The notes under the pieces: generated by a model
Databases searched by the model: none
What the model was told of the DNA's origin: nothing
The model's input: only the letters and a program-made list of their open reading frames with translations
Program-made: the position numbers and the translations under genes
Source of the DNA: Ancylostoma caninum
Lineage: Eukaryota > Nematoda > Chromadorea > Rhabditida > Ancylostomatidae
Direction of reading: 5' to 3'
DNA: 64,000 bases
Assembly (NCBI GenBank): GCA_037903475.1
Contig: JBAJFG010000297.1
Coordinates: 1,550,001 to 1,614,000, forward strand
Part shown: positions 1 to 9,640 of the stretch, one piece after another
Layout of the letters: each line of letters starts with the position of its first letter
How positions within the stretch are numbered: position 1 is the first letter of the stretch

Positions 1-515
1 CCGGTCGTTGGGGCCAAGCTTCAGGAACAATCTGCAACAAATAGATGAGCGGTTGTTTGAGAAGGTCTGCAAACATCATTTTTTTCGTCGATGTAAGTAA
101 AAACTTACTCGGTAGGGGCCAGCTTAAGGGATTCAATTGTCGCTTCCAGTTCCGGTTGGCCAATCCCTAGACCTTCCAATAGAAAATCTGGAGAGAAAAA
201 CGTATTGTCCGCAAACTTCTGTATGCTTTAAGTTGTACTTACCAACAAGAACGGAAACGAGCTCCTCAGGCAGGTTGATCAGCTTCTCATCCTTAGCGTT
301 CATACCCGTCAGGCGGCAAACGTAAGTCCGCACTGCTGCGGGGGGATCACACGCCTGTAAAAGACGGCATTTGCTCCCAGCAAAATGATGCGAAGTGAGG
401 TGAAGCTTACCCTCATGAAGTATGTTCTCATCAGATCAACACAATGAGTCATATGGTCCTCTGATCTTGCTCGGCGTGGACGTTGCCAATTCTGCAGCAG
501 TTTGTTGAGGTTCAT
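1..515 (-). CDS. 5' part of an unrecognised gene, four exons, continues beyond base 1
   Basis: Four minus-strand exons join without breaking frame: 515-411, 354-243, 187-109 and 31-1. Donors are GTAAGC, GTAAGT and GTAAGT; acceptors are TTTTACAG, TCTCCAG and TTGTTGCAG; introns are 56, 55 and 77 nt. Phases match at every junction (0, 1, 2). The first 109 residues begin MNLNKLLQNWQRPRRARSED and include HMTHCVDLMRTYF, LPEELVSVLVG and ESLKLAPTELFLKLGPNDR. The segment is basic at first, then mostly helical-looking, with no signal peptide or membrane span. An acceptor-like CTTGTAG lies 3 nt before the ATG, which could be a trans-splice site or an internal acceptor with more exons upstream. I do not recognise the family. 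It lies on the same strand and downstream of the two genes at 1.5-3.0 kb, so it may share their transcription. The matching phases make a real gene likely; the product is unknown. Confidence 0.62.
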
Positions 516-599
516 CTCCTACAAGAGAAAATTAGTTTACCCATGTAATAACATGTAATGAATAAATAACCTGAAAATAGGTGATCAAATTGCAGCTTA

Positions 600-960
600 A
601 TTGACATGTCCTCAGCGACCCCTGACCAAAGGTATAAGAACCATAGAGTTAATAACTCGATGATTTCATGCAGAGCAGATGTCGCATTCATGTTCACCGT
701 ATTTGGGCACTCCATCAGACACTTCTTCACTGACAATCGGGCGGAAATGCCGGAAAATCAATGGAATCGGTCGATCAAATATCAGGTCTTTAGGTCCAAA
801 ACGGATGTTCTTTTCAAGTTCAGCGCAACAGAAATTCCTATAGACCTTTCCTTACTGGTCAAAAGGCGAAAAGGAAGAAATGGATAAAAGCAATGAATCG
901 ATGAACTTGCACAAAACGGTGGTCATATTCGTGTTCGGGGTCGGACAGCAAATCAAGCAG
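600..960. repeat. Diverged copy of a repeat of about 120 bp, also present at 60.3-60.8 kb
   Basis: The motif CATGTCCTCAGCGACCCCTG, followed by a run ending in ACTCGATGAT and then a CATTCATGTTCACC segment, matches the repeat units at 60300-60830 (CATGTCCTCATCGACCCCTG, AAATCGATG, ATCGTGTTCAGCA). A second diverged unit follows at about 850-950. Reading frames here are by-products of the repeat. The two loci lie near opposite ends of the window, so this is a dispersed family with local tandem growth. Confidence 0.6.
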
Positions 961-1485
961 TGTGGATTTGAACTTAAATTTTTGGATAAGATCGGTGACA
1001 AGCCAGAAAATCGGACGAAAATTTGAAGTCAAGACCACAAAGTGAATCCTTCACAACGTCCGTGGCCAGTCTGACCGTAATTTAGACGCGAAATTGAATG
1101 CATTTTCGCGCTGCGAATGCACCATAGGCTCGTATCTCTTGCTTATAAAACTTTTATCGTCAAATCTAGTTAGATTAGTACTCCACCGCGCGAGAATAGA
1201 TCAAAATCAAATTCGTAAGTGTTTTGGCGTCGAATATGGAGCACGCGGTGTGCCTGCAACCAGCTGATACATATAATTTCACGCCTAAGTTACGGTCAGA
1301 CTGCCCGCGAACGTCGTGAAGAATTCATTTTGTGTCAAGACCTTCAAAAATAAGGTTCAAACGCGTAAAGGAAAGCAAAGTAAAACGAATGTCAAAAAAA
1401 AATCAAAGAAAACAGCAAACAATTCTTACTCCGTGACCACTTTTGCCTCCAGTGTAAACGGTAAGGAAGTCGTCGAAGAAGTCGA
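961..1485. other. Intergenic, nothing assigned
   Basis: No gene or element is assigned. A TATAAAA-like stretch near 1144 and AT-rich runs are present without context. An open frame on the plus strand (1316-1555) is judged a shadow of the minus-strand gene candidate. Confidence 0.4.
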
Positions 1486-1491
1486 TCATAC

Positions 1492-1996
1492 GTTGGCCCA
1501 TGCCAAAGTGCATGGAGAAGTTTGCAAAGTAGAGGGCAATTTGCTTGGAATCTGAACTCAAAAGTAACAAAAAACACGATTTACAAGGCATGTATAGTGG
1601 TGAGACGCACCAAGCTCCGGAGGATCAGAAGATGACTCGGTTGCTCTTTCATGTTCAGCAACTGCAACGCTTTCTGACTGTGCTTCTTAGATAGGAGAGT
1701 GGCTTACAAACACTTCTTCATTATGCGGGTGTCTTGTAGGGGCTTCTTCGGGACTAAGGTGAATTTGGCTAAGTTCTACATTGCAATCAGAATCTATCGG
1801 CTGTGCATCTAGAGTAACACTAGGCAATGAGTGATCAAAAATGGGAGCAGGTAGCGGCATAACATTCTCTGAAATTGCGATTGATACGAAACATATTAGC
1901 ACAGATGATTATTAAACACTTGTTGTTAAACTCGCCCAATTGTGCATTCAAGGACCGGGAGATACGGGATCTCTTAGGTGGAGGAGGAACGTCCAT
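1492..1996 (-). CDS. Possible second cistron with proline-rich basic N terminus; exon model incomplete
   Basis: An ATG at 1996 opens a frame starting MDVPPPPKRSRISRSLNAQ, a Pro-rich basic segment that could act as a nuclear signal. Acceptor-like sites CTTCCAG and CTTGCAG lie 15 to 40 nt before it. The poly(A) signal of the upstream gene is about 120 nt further up, the spacing typical of nematode SL2 operons. Two later segments look like exons: 1868-1708 (acceptor AATTTCAG, donor GTAAGC, containing NVMPLPAPIFDHSLPSVTLD and LSPEEAPTRHPHNEEVF) and 1551-1492 (acceptor GAGTTCAG, donor GTATGA), which join in phase. The link from the first segment is not solved: the obvious 51-nt intron leads to a stop, and a phase-compatible join needs a weak donor at CCC|GTATCT. 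No poly(A) signal is seen at the end. Function unknown. Confidence 0.3.
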
Positions 1997-2145
1997 TGCT
2001 ACACCACTAATATGCTGCAAGAGTTTGCTGGAAGTACAAAAGGGTCTCACAATAAAACAACGAGTGGTTTTGAAAGAGATTCACGTATTCGGGGCTCTTC
2101 TACATGTACCCATACACAAAACTGAACTTCTTCGGACAGAAATAT

Positions 2146-2151
2146 TTTATT
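2146..2151 (-). terminator. AATAAA poly(A) signal of the NXF-like gene
   Basis: AATAAA on the minus strand (TTTATT on plus) begins 18 nt after the TAG stop at 2171-2169. Short 3' UTRs of this kind are usual in nematodes. It supports the short acidic exon at 2240-2169 as the true last exon. Confidence 0.65.
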
Positions 2152-2168
2152 GCCGAGCATTTTCTAGT

Positions 2169-2974
2169 CTATTCCCCTAACAAAGCCTCCAGCAGTTGCT
2201 CTGCATCTTCATCGGACTCAACATCGAAATCAGAATATGCCTAAATAATCGCTGCACACCCAATTCCAAACAAAACTTCTTTCATTTTGAAATGAAATTA
2301 TGTCCGACCTACGTCGTTTCCGCCGGTTGAACGGGCTCTTCCATCACTGAGCTCGAAGAGCTGCGTGTTGTTGAGAACGATTAGTTTCGGAAAAAGTCTT
2401 TTAACATCGTTTATTGCACTGAATGATTTATTTGAACTGTGTGTGAGTGGAGATGTGCCGAGAAAATGTAATGTTACTGAGCTCACATGGTGCACGCTGA
2501 CTCGCTTATATGTAGCTCCTCCAAATTCATGAATTGTGAATGACAATCCAGAATTAAATCTCTGAAGACTTCCTTACCCATTCTCATGACATATGTAAGA
2601 AATGAGAGTGCATGAAATATGTTCATGTAGAACTCACGTATTCTGCGTCAAGTCGAGGAAAATCACGTTAGGAAATTTGTTCACTAAACAATTCCATGGG
2701 CTGTGGAGCCGATTCCCACGAAGGCAAATGTAGCTAACTTTTGGTGCCTCGTAACGGATGCGTGCTAGGTCCTCGTCCTCTAACAGGCAGTTTTCCAAAC
2801 GCAATGTCTTGAAGAAAACCTTTCATTCTGGTGTATTCTAATACCATATATCGCCTGCCAGACTACAGTTATACCCACCTGCAAGTTTCCGAAGCTCCAT
2901 AGGTTGTTGAGAACCTCTATTGCACCCCTCCTGTTGTCGATGATTTCCACGTCCATTTCCATGTAGTCATCCAT
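2169..2974 (-). CDS. Leucine-rich-repeat protein resembling the LRR domain of NXF/TAP mRNA export factors
   Basis: Five exons join cleanly: 2974-2879, 2807-2638, 2561-2487, 2436-2313 and 2240-2169. Introns are 71, 76, 50 and 72 nt, and all phases agree. The product is 178 residues. It begins MDDYMEMDVEIIDNRRGAIE and then shows LRR units LQTLRLENCLL, VSYICLRGNRL, VIFLDLTQNTDL and LEELHIS, followed by an LRR cap AINDVKRLFPKLIVLNN. The order NRR...LxxLxLxxN...APxVxxxxLxGN...LEEL...AI...RFPKL is the pattern known from the NXF1/TAP LRR domain, which binds cargo RNA and adaptors in the nucleus. What follows here is not the NTF2-like and UBA-like part but a short acidic end (FDVESDEDAEQLLEALLGE) and a stop. 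No RNP domain was found upstream. It may be an LRR-only paralogue; ANP32-type LRR proteins are the alternative. Confidence 0.68.
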
Positions 2975-2983
2975 CTGAAGTAC
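2975..2983 (-). promoter_or_regulatory. Acceptor site on the start codon, possible SL trans-splice site
   Basis: GTACTTCAG directly abuts the ATG of the NXF-like gene. In nematodes a 5' acceptor this close to the start usually receives a spliced leader. It could instead be the acceptor of an internal intron if more 5' exons (for example an RNP domain) exist upstream. Confidence 0.45.
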
Positions 2984-3169
2984 GAGTCTGGGATGCAGCA
3001 CGCGCGATGGACGATGAAATGACGATAGCGGTGACGATGGGAGGAAGAAACACAACGGAAATCTCAAAGGACACTGAGGCGAGACTTTCGAAAATACGAC
3101 TGTATTTTCTGCGTGGGACCTCAGTTGGGTCTGCGTGAGTTCGCCTTCATACTTGCGGGGGGAGGAACA

Positions 3170-3204
3170 CAGGTGAAACGCAGTCAAAGCCTGCGTTTCA
3201 CCTG
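3170..3204. repeat. Perfect 14-bp inverted repeat with 7-nt loop
   Basis: CAGGTGAAACGCAG and CTGCGTTTCACCTG are perfect reverse complements around TCAAAGC. No role is known. It lies upstream of the minus-strand gene cluster, about 200 bp before the NXF-like start codon. Confidence 0.7.
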
Positions 3205-5186
3205 CGATTCAGGCAATTAGCCCCGCTAACGCGTTCCGAATTCACCATTCGCTGCTCTTAGCAGCCCAACTGCAGCAGCTCCTCCTTTAGCAGCAGCCGC
3301 TGTATTCCTCTTCGATTGGGCGGAGACTTGCAGTTGTTGCTGCGTTCGACCTATCCGATTCTCTGAGATAATGGAGCGATCCTGGCACTTCTTCACGTCA
3401 TCTTCCTACATTGCCATGTTTCTCATTCCTCCGGAGTAAATTTCGTGCATCTACACCACGGGTAAGTTGCTGCAGCTAAAATATTATTCTTAAATAACGC
3501 CGATGTCCTGTGGGGAAAAGGTGGAGAAATATTATTTCACATGAAGGTAGGTATTCTAATCGTTTTGTAGGCTTCTATCTGCTCGATTTAATGTGTTTCT
3601 TCAAAATTTACCCAGCTTTCCAACCGTCAATCCTCTTTTTTTTCGAAGCCTCGGTTACCTCAGTGATCAACTGGCAGAAATTTCACCTCAAACATGACCT
3701 CATTATTTCACATGCGTAAGCAATAAGCTATGAATAGCTGAGTTTTTACTTCAATTTTTTAGCCAATGTTCGGAAAGATGTTTCGAATTCGTGCTCTCTC
3801 AGACCGATGTTATGCTTCTTCAGTAGTATCACTTCGCTTAACGCTGTGACAGTGACTTGTTGAGGGTGTTAGAACTCCTTTTTTGGGTATGGATAAGCTC
3901 ATGATCTTCCTCTTATTGCGCATCACACGCGAGTACCAAGTAAACCACAAACAAAGGAATCATAAGGAATCAGTTTCAGCACAAGTCATACCAGTGATAA
4001 TCATTGAATGATGTTTTTCAGTGATATTATAATTGGTTCTGTGGGTAAGGCGCTGGGTGGTACAAGCCGATGCCATATTAGTAGGAAAATAGATTGGGCT
4101 GGATTCTGAGGCTTTAAATTACGTTAAATTATGTGGGTTCACAGTGTCCTGATCTCTGGTCGTATTTTACATTGAGAACGTTGCCACAGCATTGGCATAA
4201 ATGCAATTCGCACCCAAATTCATTGAATCCAGACATGTCATCATAAGTGCATATCTGCACATCTTTCACAATGAGAGTTGTCCTGAATTCAGATATGTGT
4301 CGATGTTATGAAACCCGTCTGTGTGTCATAGTTGTACGGATCCACAATCATAACTATGTCTGGAGCGTTCGCAATTTGATTTTGACAGTACCCTCCATGT
4401 GCCTCATGACATGTTAGAAATCTTATCCTGAATTTCGAATGTTTCGTCACACGAGGCTTCCTATGCAAGAGTGCCAGTTCACAAAGTGTTGTGTGGTAGT
4501 ACACCGCAACTAAGCAACAACAATTCCAAAACTCCCCAGCACCTCATGTTTAAGTGTTTTATGCCATCATTATGGTTTGGTTGGAAAAATGGTGTCTGTT
4601 GCCCTTCGTGTGGCAATCATTCTCCTCTTTCAGAGCACCGTATGCACGAGATGGACGTGAGATGACGGTATTTCTAAGTATCGTTAATAGAATGCGCAAA
4701 ATATTTATAATATATTAGGTTTTAAAATAAGTCCTTGCACTTTGTTGCGCCTTTTCTCGCCCCTTTGCCATTTTTCCGTAACATGCTCTATATTTTCTGA
4801 AAGCGCTTTCCTTCCTCTAGAATCTTTTCATCGAGAGTTTTCACAGAGTTGTTGAGGTACTTAACTTCTAGGCTTAAGAAGAAAAGCGACAATTCGAGAG
4901 AAAATACCATTTCTTTCTTCTATTCAATAGAAACGAATAAGCACCCAATACTATTTGAATGCGTAAGTTGTGTAGAGCAGAAACGAGGAAGAACATCATC
5001 AATGGAATTGTTGGAGGGCCAGCTTGAAGACGCTGGCAAGGGTTGGGCCCGACGGTATCATGGGATAAGATAGCTAGACCTTGCCATTGGATTCTTTCAG
5101 CGGAGCTACATACCTCAGTTGTTTGTGGGCTTGAAGACTATGATATCCACCTAGACCATACGATTGCTCTTGAGCAATTCCCAGCA
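3205..5186. other. Intergenic, no gene assigned
   Basis: No convincing exon chain was found. Near 4715 the plus strand reads TTAGGTTTTAAAATAAGTCC followed by TTGCAC, which resembles a mariner-type terminal repeat; no partner was found. Short open frames (for example 4849-5073) have no recognisable motif. Confidence 0.35.
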
Positions 5187-5319
5187 GGGGTCGTAGTAAT
5201 TGCGCTATAACTGCCGGTTAACCAGGAGGTTGAACCGGAAGTTATACAATTTATAACCAGGAACCATGACTAGCTTGAAATGGTCTGAAAGAAATGAATT
5301 TCGACTTGGTTTCAATAAA

Positions 5320-5347
5320 CGTGATATAACCGGCAGGTTATATCACG
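5320..5347. repeat. Perfect 12-bp hairpin inside the 5.2 kb element
   Basis: CGTGATATAACC and GGTTATATCACG flank a 4-nt GGCA loop. The ATAACCGG(C/T) words repeat in the termini of the element, so this may be part of its sub-terminal repeat structure. Confidence 0.7.
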
Positions 5348-5482
5348 GTTTGTATGCTGGTCTCGGGCTCTGCAAAACCGTCGGTTTGTTGGATCGCCCA
5401 GCCACTGCCATATCGATATTGATAGAGCACGCGCAGAGAGCGCGCAAGTGTCTCAGACGCAGACAAGGGGACATCCGGTTAT

Positions 5483-5508
5483 TAAAAAGTCCTCCAGAGG
5501 ACTTTTTA
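5483..5508. repeat. Perfect 11-bp hairpin
   Basis: TAAAAAGTCCT and AGGACTTTTTA flank CCAG. It lies within the 5187-6394 element and is another internal inverted repeat. It looks like a bacterial terminator, but the context is eukaryotic. Confidence 0.65.
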
Positions 5509-5811
5509 GGTCTTGGGATGATCTTCTTAGATCCCTTTTTTAACCGTAAAGCTGATATTTTAAATATTTAGGAAAATTAAGCAATTTCCTTCCGTTTCGA
5601 GTTCCAAATTATTCTTTTTGCATTTAAAACAACCGAATAGCTCTGGCAATGCATTAGGTCTCATTTTACAAGTGCGAGAAGTTAATGAAACAGATTGAAA
5701 TGAAGCCTACATGGTGTGAAGCCTTGACTAACAAGGTTCTACATCATGTATACCAATAATTGGCAGCGATATTATACTATACGTTTATGGGGCGCCTCCC
5801 GCGAACGACAA

Positions 5812-5900
5812 TTTGCTGTTTGGTAGAGTGGGTAAGATCATAGAATATGATCGAGAGGGTGCGGGGTTCAATTCCTGTCGGTATCCGTGGTTGTGCATTT
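5812..5900 (+). repeat. tRNA-like (SINE-type) segment
   Basis: An A-box-like TGGTAGAGTGGG at 5821-5832 and a B-box-like GGTTCAATTCC at 5865-5875 are spaced as in a Pol III internal promoter. The arms do not fold into a complete tRNA, so this reads as a tRNA-derived SINE head or a decayed tRNA. It is nested inside the 5187-6394 element. Confidence 0.45.
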
Positions 5901-6394
5901 TTGCGTTTGCGCCATTAACCACGACTAAAATGACCAAAAAGGTTCGAACACATTAGTTATGCACGTAATTCTGCACTATCTGCGAAATATTTGCAATATT
6001 AGGAATGTAGTTCAGATCCGATGCGCTATTGCTTCAGACGTGTAAAATAAGCACTCTTTCATTCGAAACAGAAAACGGATTAATCGTGGAGAACATCTAC
6101 TAACAGCGGCGAGGTGTACACCATTAGATTCCTTCGTCATTGCCTGGGTTTGAAATAGTATGCCGATGAATACTGTGGCTCAGTGCTATGACTGTTGCCA
6201 TGCACGCAAGTCTTCGCGCGTTCGTCTCCTCGCTAAGGCCGCCTTTGCAAATAAGTGGAAATGGAGTGGATGTAGTTCAAGTTATGACAAGAATTTGGTT
6301 AGATCTTGTTTATAAGTCGGTTAACCTCGAAAACAGTTGTTCGAGGCCACAACTTTCTCTATAACTGTCGGTTCCAGCGCAATTACTACGACCC

Positions 6395-6898
6395 CAGGTC
6401 TTTGTTGAAGAAATCTGTTCGGCCGAAGCGGTTAGTGTAATTGAGACCAAATATGTGTCTTCGGTCTTGAAAAATCGCTGATGATCAGAAATTTCTAGCG
6501 AAAAATCTCCTTCTCACCATGCATAGGTCGCCTGGGCAGTTTTGATGGCCTTTCGAGCTTCAGCGTAATGCAAGGGTAGGCAACTGTCGGTTGCGCTGTT
6601 TATCATTCATTCACTTCTCCACTTTGCATGCTTAAAACTTGTGCAAGCTCTCGTTCTAGAGAAACTGCTCACAATGTTCTTGTAGCCAGATCTAAATTAC
6701 TAGCGCCCCTTCGGGACGCTAGAAAGTGTGGTGGGCTGCCACTTGGGGCATGTGCAAAAGCTTTGCGCTTGCCAAATCCCTAGAAAATTAGCAAAGAAGC
6801 AAAGCTAATCATTAAATGGGCTCAAATATGAAATGCTTCCTATGGGTTGAGTATGGATACGACAATCATTATAGGATGTTTTAGTGCGTTTTTCTCAC
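6395..6898. other. Spacer with nothing assigned
   Basis: No coding or repeat structure was recognised between the inverted-repeat element and the minisatellite fragment. Confidence 0.35.
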
Positions 6899-6990
6899 TA
6901 CTGGGCCATCGCAGAAGCGTTTTCCATCTGCGGACCTGTATCCTGCCGTTCTCCACACTATTGGGCCAAAGCGAACTCGCTGGAGTGCTG
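6899..6990 (+). repeat. Isolated fragment of the 60-bp minisatellite
   Basis: CTGGGCCATCGCAGAAGCG, then TCCATCTGCGGACCTGTATC and ACTATTGGGCCAAAGCG, matches units of the array at 8741-9640 (CACTATTGGGCCACGGCAGG, TCCATCGGTGGACCC). It is about 1.4 units long and runs straight into the ATTCGAAT array. Confidence 0.65.
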
Positions 6991-7245
6991 ACCGAATCGA
7001 ATAATATTCGAATAACTATTCGAATATTCGTTTATTCGAAACATTCGAATATTCGAAAAATCAGAATATTCGGGTTATTCGAATATTCGAATATCCGACG
7101 CTCTCAAAATATTCGTTCTTTCGAATTTTCGTATATTCGATACTTCCAAAGTATTCGTTCATTCGAATATTCGATCATTCCGATTATTCGAATATTCGAA
7201 TGTTCGGGGCGGGTGCATTCGAACATTCGATTATTTGAATAATTG
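6991..7245. repeat. Array of ATTCGAAT palindromic motif
   Basis: About 250 bp composed of overlapping TATTCGAATATTCG words with scattered substitutions. The unit is self-complementary, so it can extrude as cruciforms. Any open frame through it (S/F/E/Y/I-rich) is an artefact. A second array lies at 8609-8712. Confidence 0.85.
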
Positions 7246-8122
7246 AGTAGTCATTTTCAGCGGCACCTTCGCTCTATAATAATTCTCAAGTCTCATCAGC
7301 AAGCACCTACCGTCGCTAAAATTCCATTCACATATCGCCAGTAAGCATTACTGCCGTTGTCAGCACGCTGTCATCATTTCAGCAGGCTTACAGCGGACTT
7401 TCTGCAGGCTCACCGCGCACCGATATTTTACGACCGCGTTTAACTATTTGATTGACTGTAGAGTTAGCTACGCCAAATATTGGTACCGCGGCTCACCCGC
7501 ATATTCTCTGAGAATACCTGCTGGCGCTGACAGATCACTACAATTTTGTGGCAAGTCTTGAGCCTTCAATTTGGCGGACAAACTCCGCAGAAAAGCAAAG
7601 CGCTTACTGGGAATTTTCAATCCTTGTCTGCCATCAAGGCTTTACGCCTCCATTTTAATAATCCCCACTTTTTCCAGCCCCATCCTGCAAACTTACCGCC
7701 AGCATGGCACTGCAACTTCTGTGCACAAAATTCGAAAAAATTAACGTCACTCAGCTAACAGAGCACCGGTTCTGAGAAACGATCTCGAGATGTTGGATGG
7801 AAACCAAAGCAATGTGACTGGCAAATACATACAAGTTTGAGGTACTAGTTTGCTGAGTCAAAAACAAAAATGCTTTTTGTCTTCAGTACCACCAAGTTTA
7901 TCCATTCTCATTACAGAAACGAGTGTAAAACTATATGTCTTGAGGCTTCAGTGATTTGGGTTTGAGTTAGTTCATACAATTGTTAGTAGCTCCACTACTG
8001 AACCCGTCAGCTGAGAACTAGGCTCACTTCAAACTAGGCTCGAAACACCGGTTCTTATCTCTATTCAATCTTCTTTATTTTCCACATATTCATCGTCCAT
8101 ATATTCATAGTTGTCTATTTTA
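7246..8122. other. Spacer with nothing assigned
   Basis: Unique-looking sequence lies between the ATTCGAAT array and the mariner relic. No exon chain or repeat was recognised. Confidence 0.35.
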
Positions 8123-8480
8123 TTAGGTCGTCGCAAAAGTTTCAGCCATTTTCGGACGTCTTTTCGGATTAATTCTTTTCTTCAATACAACAAACATTTA
8201 AACAATGTAAATGAAATCATTATCCTACACAAACAGTAGGTTTTGTTGACAACAGCTTTTATCGAACGGTTCCTTTGTAATTCCATCAAATACTGAGCTT
8301 TGCATTCTGAGGAGGTAGTTCTCGTTTTGGTAGTGGAATCCAAGGTTATCGGCATCCGAGTCATCCACATTTCCTTACGTGAATTACATAAACAATCCAC
8401 TTCTCGTCACCGGTAACCAAGATGGCGAGCTGAGCGAAGCTCTATTGAAAATTCAAAGAGTTCATGCACGCGCTCCATGC
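8123..8480 (-). mobile_element. Mariner transposon relic with terminal repeat
   Basis: The plus strand at 8123 reads TTAGGTCGTCGCAAAAGTTT, a typical mariner terminal inverted repeat next to a TA. About 280 bp away the minus strand encodes LAILVTGDEKWIVYVIH, which matches the conserved (V/I)TGDEKW block holding the first catalytic aspartate of mariner D,D34D transposases. A stop precedes the block, the frame closes soon after it (HVRKCG then stop), and the distance to the terminus is too short for an intact element. It is therefore internally deleted and inactive. Confidence 0.75.
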
Positions 8481-8608
8481 AAATGAAACTAGCGGTCACT
8501 CAGATCATGAGATGTCCAAACGCTATGTTTCCTTGCCTCTCTGTGGAGAAGCAAATAAACAAATACTGTGTCGTGGTGACGTTTCATTTTCATTTTTTTT
8601 CATTTCTC

Positions 8609-8712
8609 TCGAATATTCGAGAGATTGGAACATTCGGATTATTCGAGTATTCGAATATTCGGCCACACCAAAATATTCGAATATTCGAATATTCGAAAAA
8701 AAATTTCGAATG
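8609..8712. repeat. Second ATTCGAAT array
   Basis: TCGAATATTCGAG, then ATTCGAGTATTCGAATATTC and further repeats up to TTTCGAATG. Same motif as 6991-7245. Here the array precedes the minisatellite, while at 7 kb it follows a minisatellite fragment. Confidence 0.8.
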
Positions 8713-8740
8713 TAACACTCTAGAACTTGTATCCTGGTGA

Positions 8741-9640
8741 TCTCCGCACTATTGGGCCACGGCAGGCCTTTCTTCCATCGGTGGACCCGGATTCTGGCGT
8801 CTTCCCCACTGTTCGGCAAAACGAACCCGTTCACAATCGGTTCAGCCGTATTCTGGTATTCCCCACTTTACTGAGTCACAGCGGACCCATCCTACATATA
8901 TTGGCGGACCGGCGTTCTCCACACCACTGGGCCATGGCGTACCCGTTCTCCGTCGGCGGACCCGTATCCTGGCTCCCCCACACCATTGAGCCACTGCAGA
9001 CTATTCCTTCATCGTTGGACCCGTATCCTGACGTTCCTCACACCATTGGGCCATGGCGGACAGACCCTTTCTCCATCAGTGGATGCCTATCCTAGCGTTC
9101 TCTATGTTATTGCGCCATAGCGCACGCATCCTATATTGGCGGACCCGTACCCTGGCGTTTTCCGCACCATTTGGCTACGGAGGCCCTTCTTCCATGTGAG
9201 GGCCCTCATTCTGGCGTCTTTCTCACGGTTAGGCTAATCCGGACGCCTCCTCCATGCGCGGACTTGCACCCTGGCATTCTCCATACTATTGGACCAAAGC
9301 AAGCACATACCCTGGCGTTCTCCACCATTGGGCCACGGAGGGGGGGGGGTCCTTCCTCCATTGGTGGACCAGCATTCTGGTGTTTTCCTCACTTTTGGGC
9401 CACAGCGGACCCTTATGAGATCGGTGGATCCATATTCTAGCGCTCCCGACGTTATTGGGCCAGAGTGAACCGATCCTATAATGGTGGACCTGTATGCTCG
9501 TGTGCTCCACACCATTGGGCCATTCAGCCGTCGCTCATCCCTTATTCTGGTATTGTTCCCCCATAATTAGGCTAAACCAGACCCGCTCTCCTTGAAGCCG
9601 TATCCTAGCGTTTTCACCACTTTTGGGCCACGGCACACCT
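8741..9640 (+). repeat. Minisatellite with period of about 60 bp, about 15 units
   Basis: Each unit carries variants of CACCATTGGGCCATGGCGGA, then CCCTTTCTCCATCGGTGG, then ACCCGTATCCTGGCGTTC. The markers ATTGGGCCAC, TGTTCGGCAA, TACTGAGTCAC, ACTGGGCCAT, ATTGAGCCAC and ATTGGGCCAT recur every 57 to 64 bp. Because the period is close to 60 (20 codons), several frames stay open for more than 100 codons (8727-9095, 9171-9440, and minus strand); these are not genes. A G10 tract lies at 9340-9349. Confidence 0.85.

Larger units (their letters stand above)
5187..6394. mobile_element. 1.2 kb element with inverted terminal repeats, non-autonomous DNA transposon
   Basis: The left end GGGGTCGTAGTAATTGCGCT (5187-5206) is the perfect reverse complement of the right end at 6375-6394. 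Similarity continues inward more loosely: both ends carry variants of ATAACTG(C/T)CGGTT and a GGTTAACC motif. No transposase was found inside. The interior holds two strong hairpins and a tRNA-like segment, listed separately. No target duplication is obvious (flanks ..CCCAGCA and AGGTCTT..), so the superfamily is not assigned. Confidence 0.65.

Noticed and set aside
606..887. 93-codon plus-strand frame
   Set aside because: Coincides with the dispersed 120-bp repeat that also occurs at 60.3-60.8 kb.
1316..1555. Plus-strand 79-codon frame rich in Lys and Val (VNGKEVVEEVDHTLAHAKVH), superficially like part of an NTF2-type domain
   Set aside because: No acceptor, donor or poly(A) context on the plus strand; it is antisense to the exon-like segment 1551-1492 whose splice sites agree in phase with its neighbour.
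5812..5900. Functional tRNA gene
   Set aside because: A and B boxes are present but the acceptor, D and anticodon arms do not fold; kept as a tRNA-derived repeat.
8727..9440. Plus- and minus-strand frames of about 90 to 120 codons
   Set aside because: They are read-through of a 60-bp minisatellite whose unit length is a multiple of three; the peptides repeat every 20 residues.
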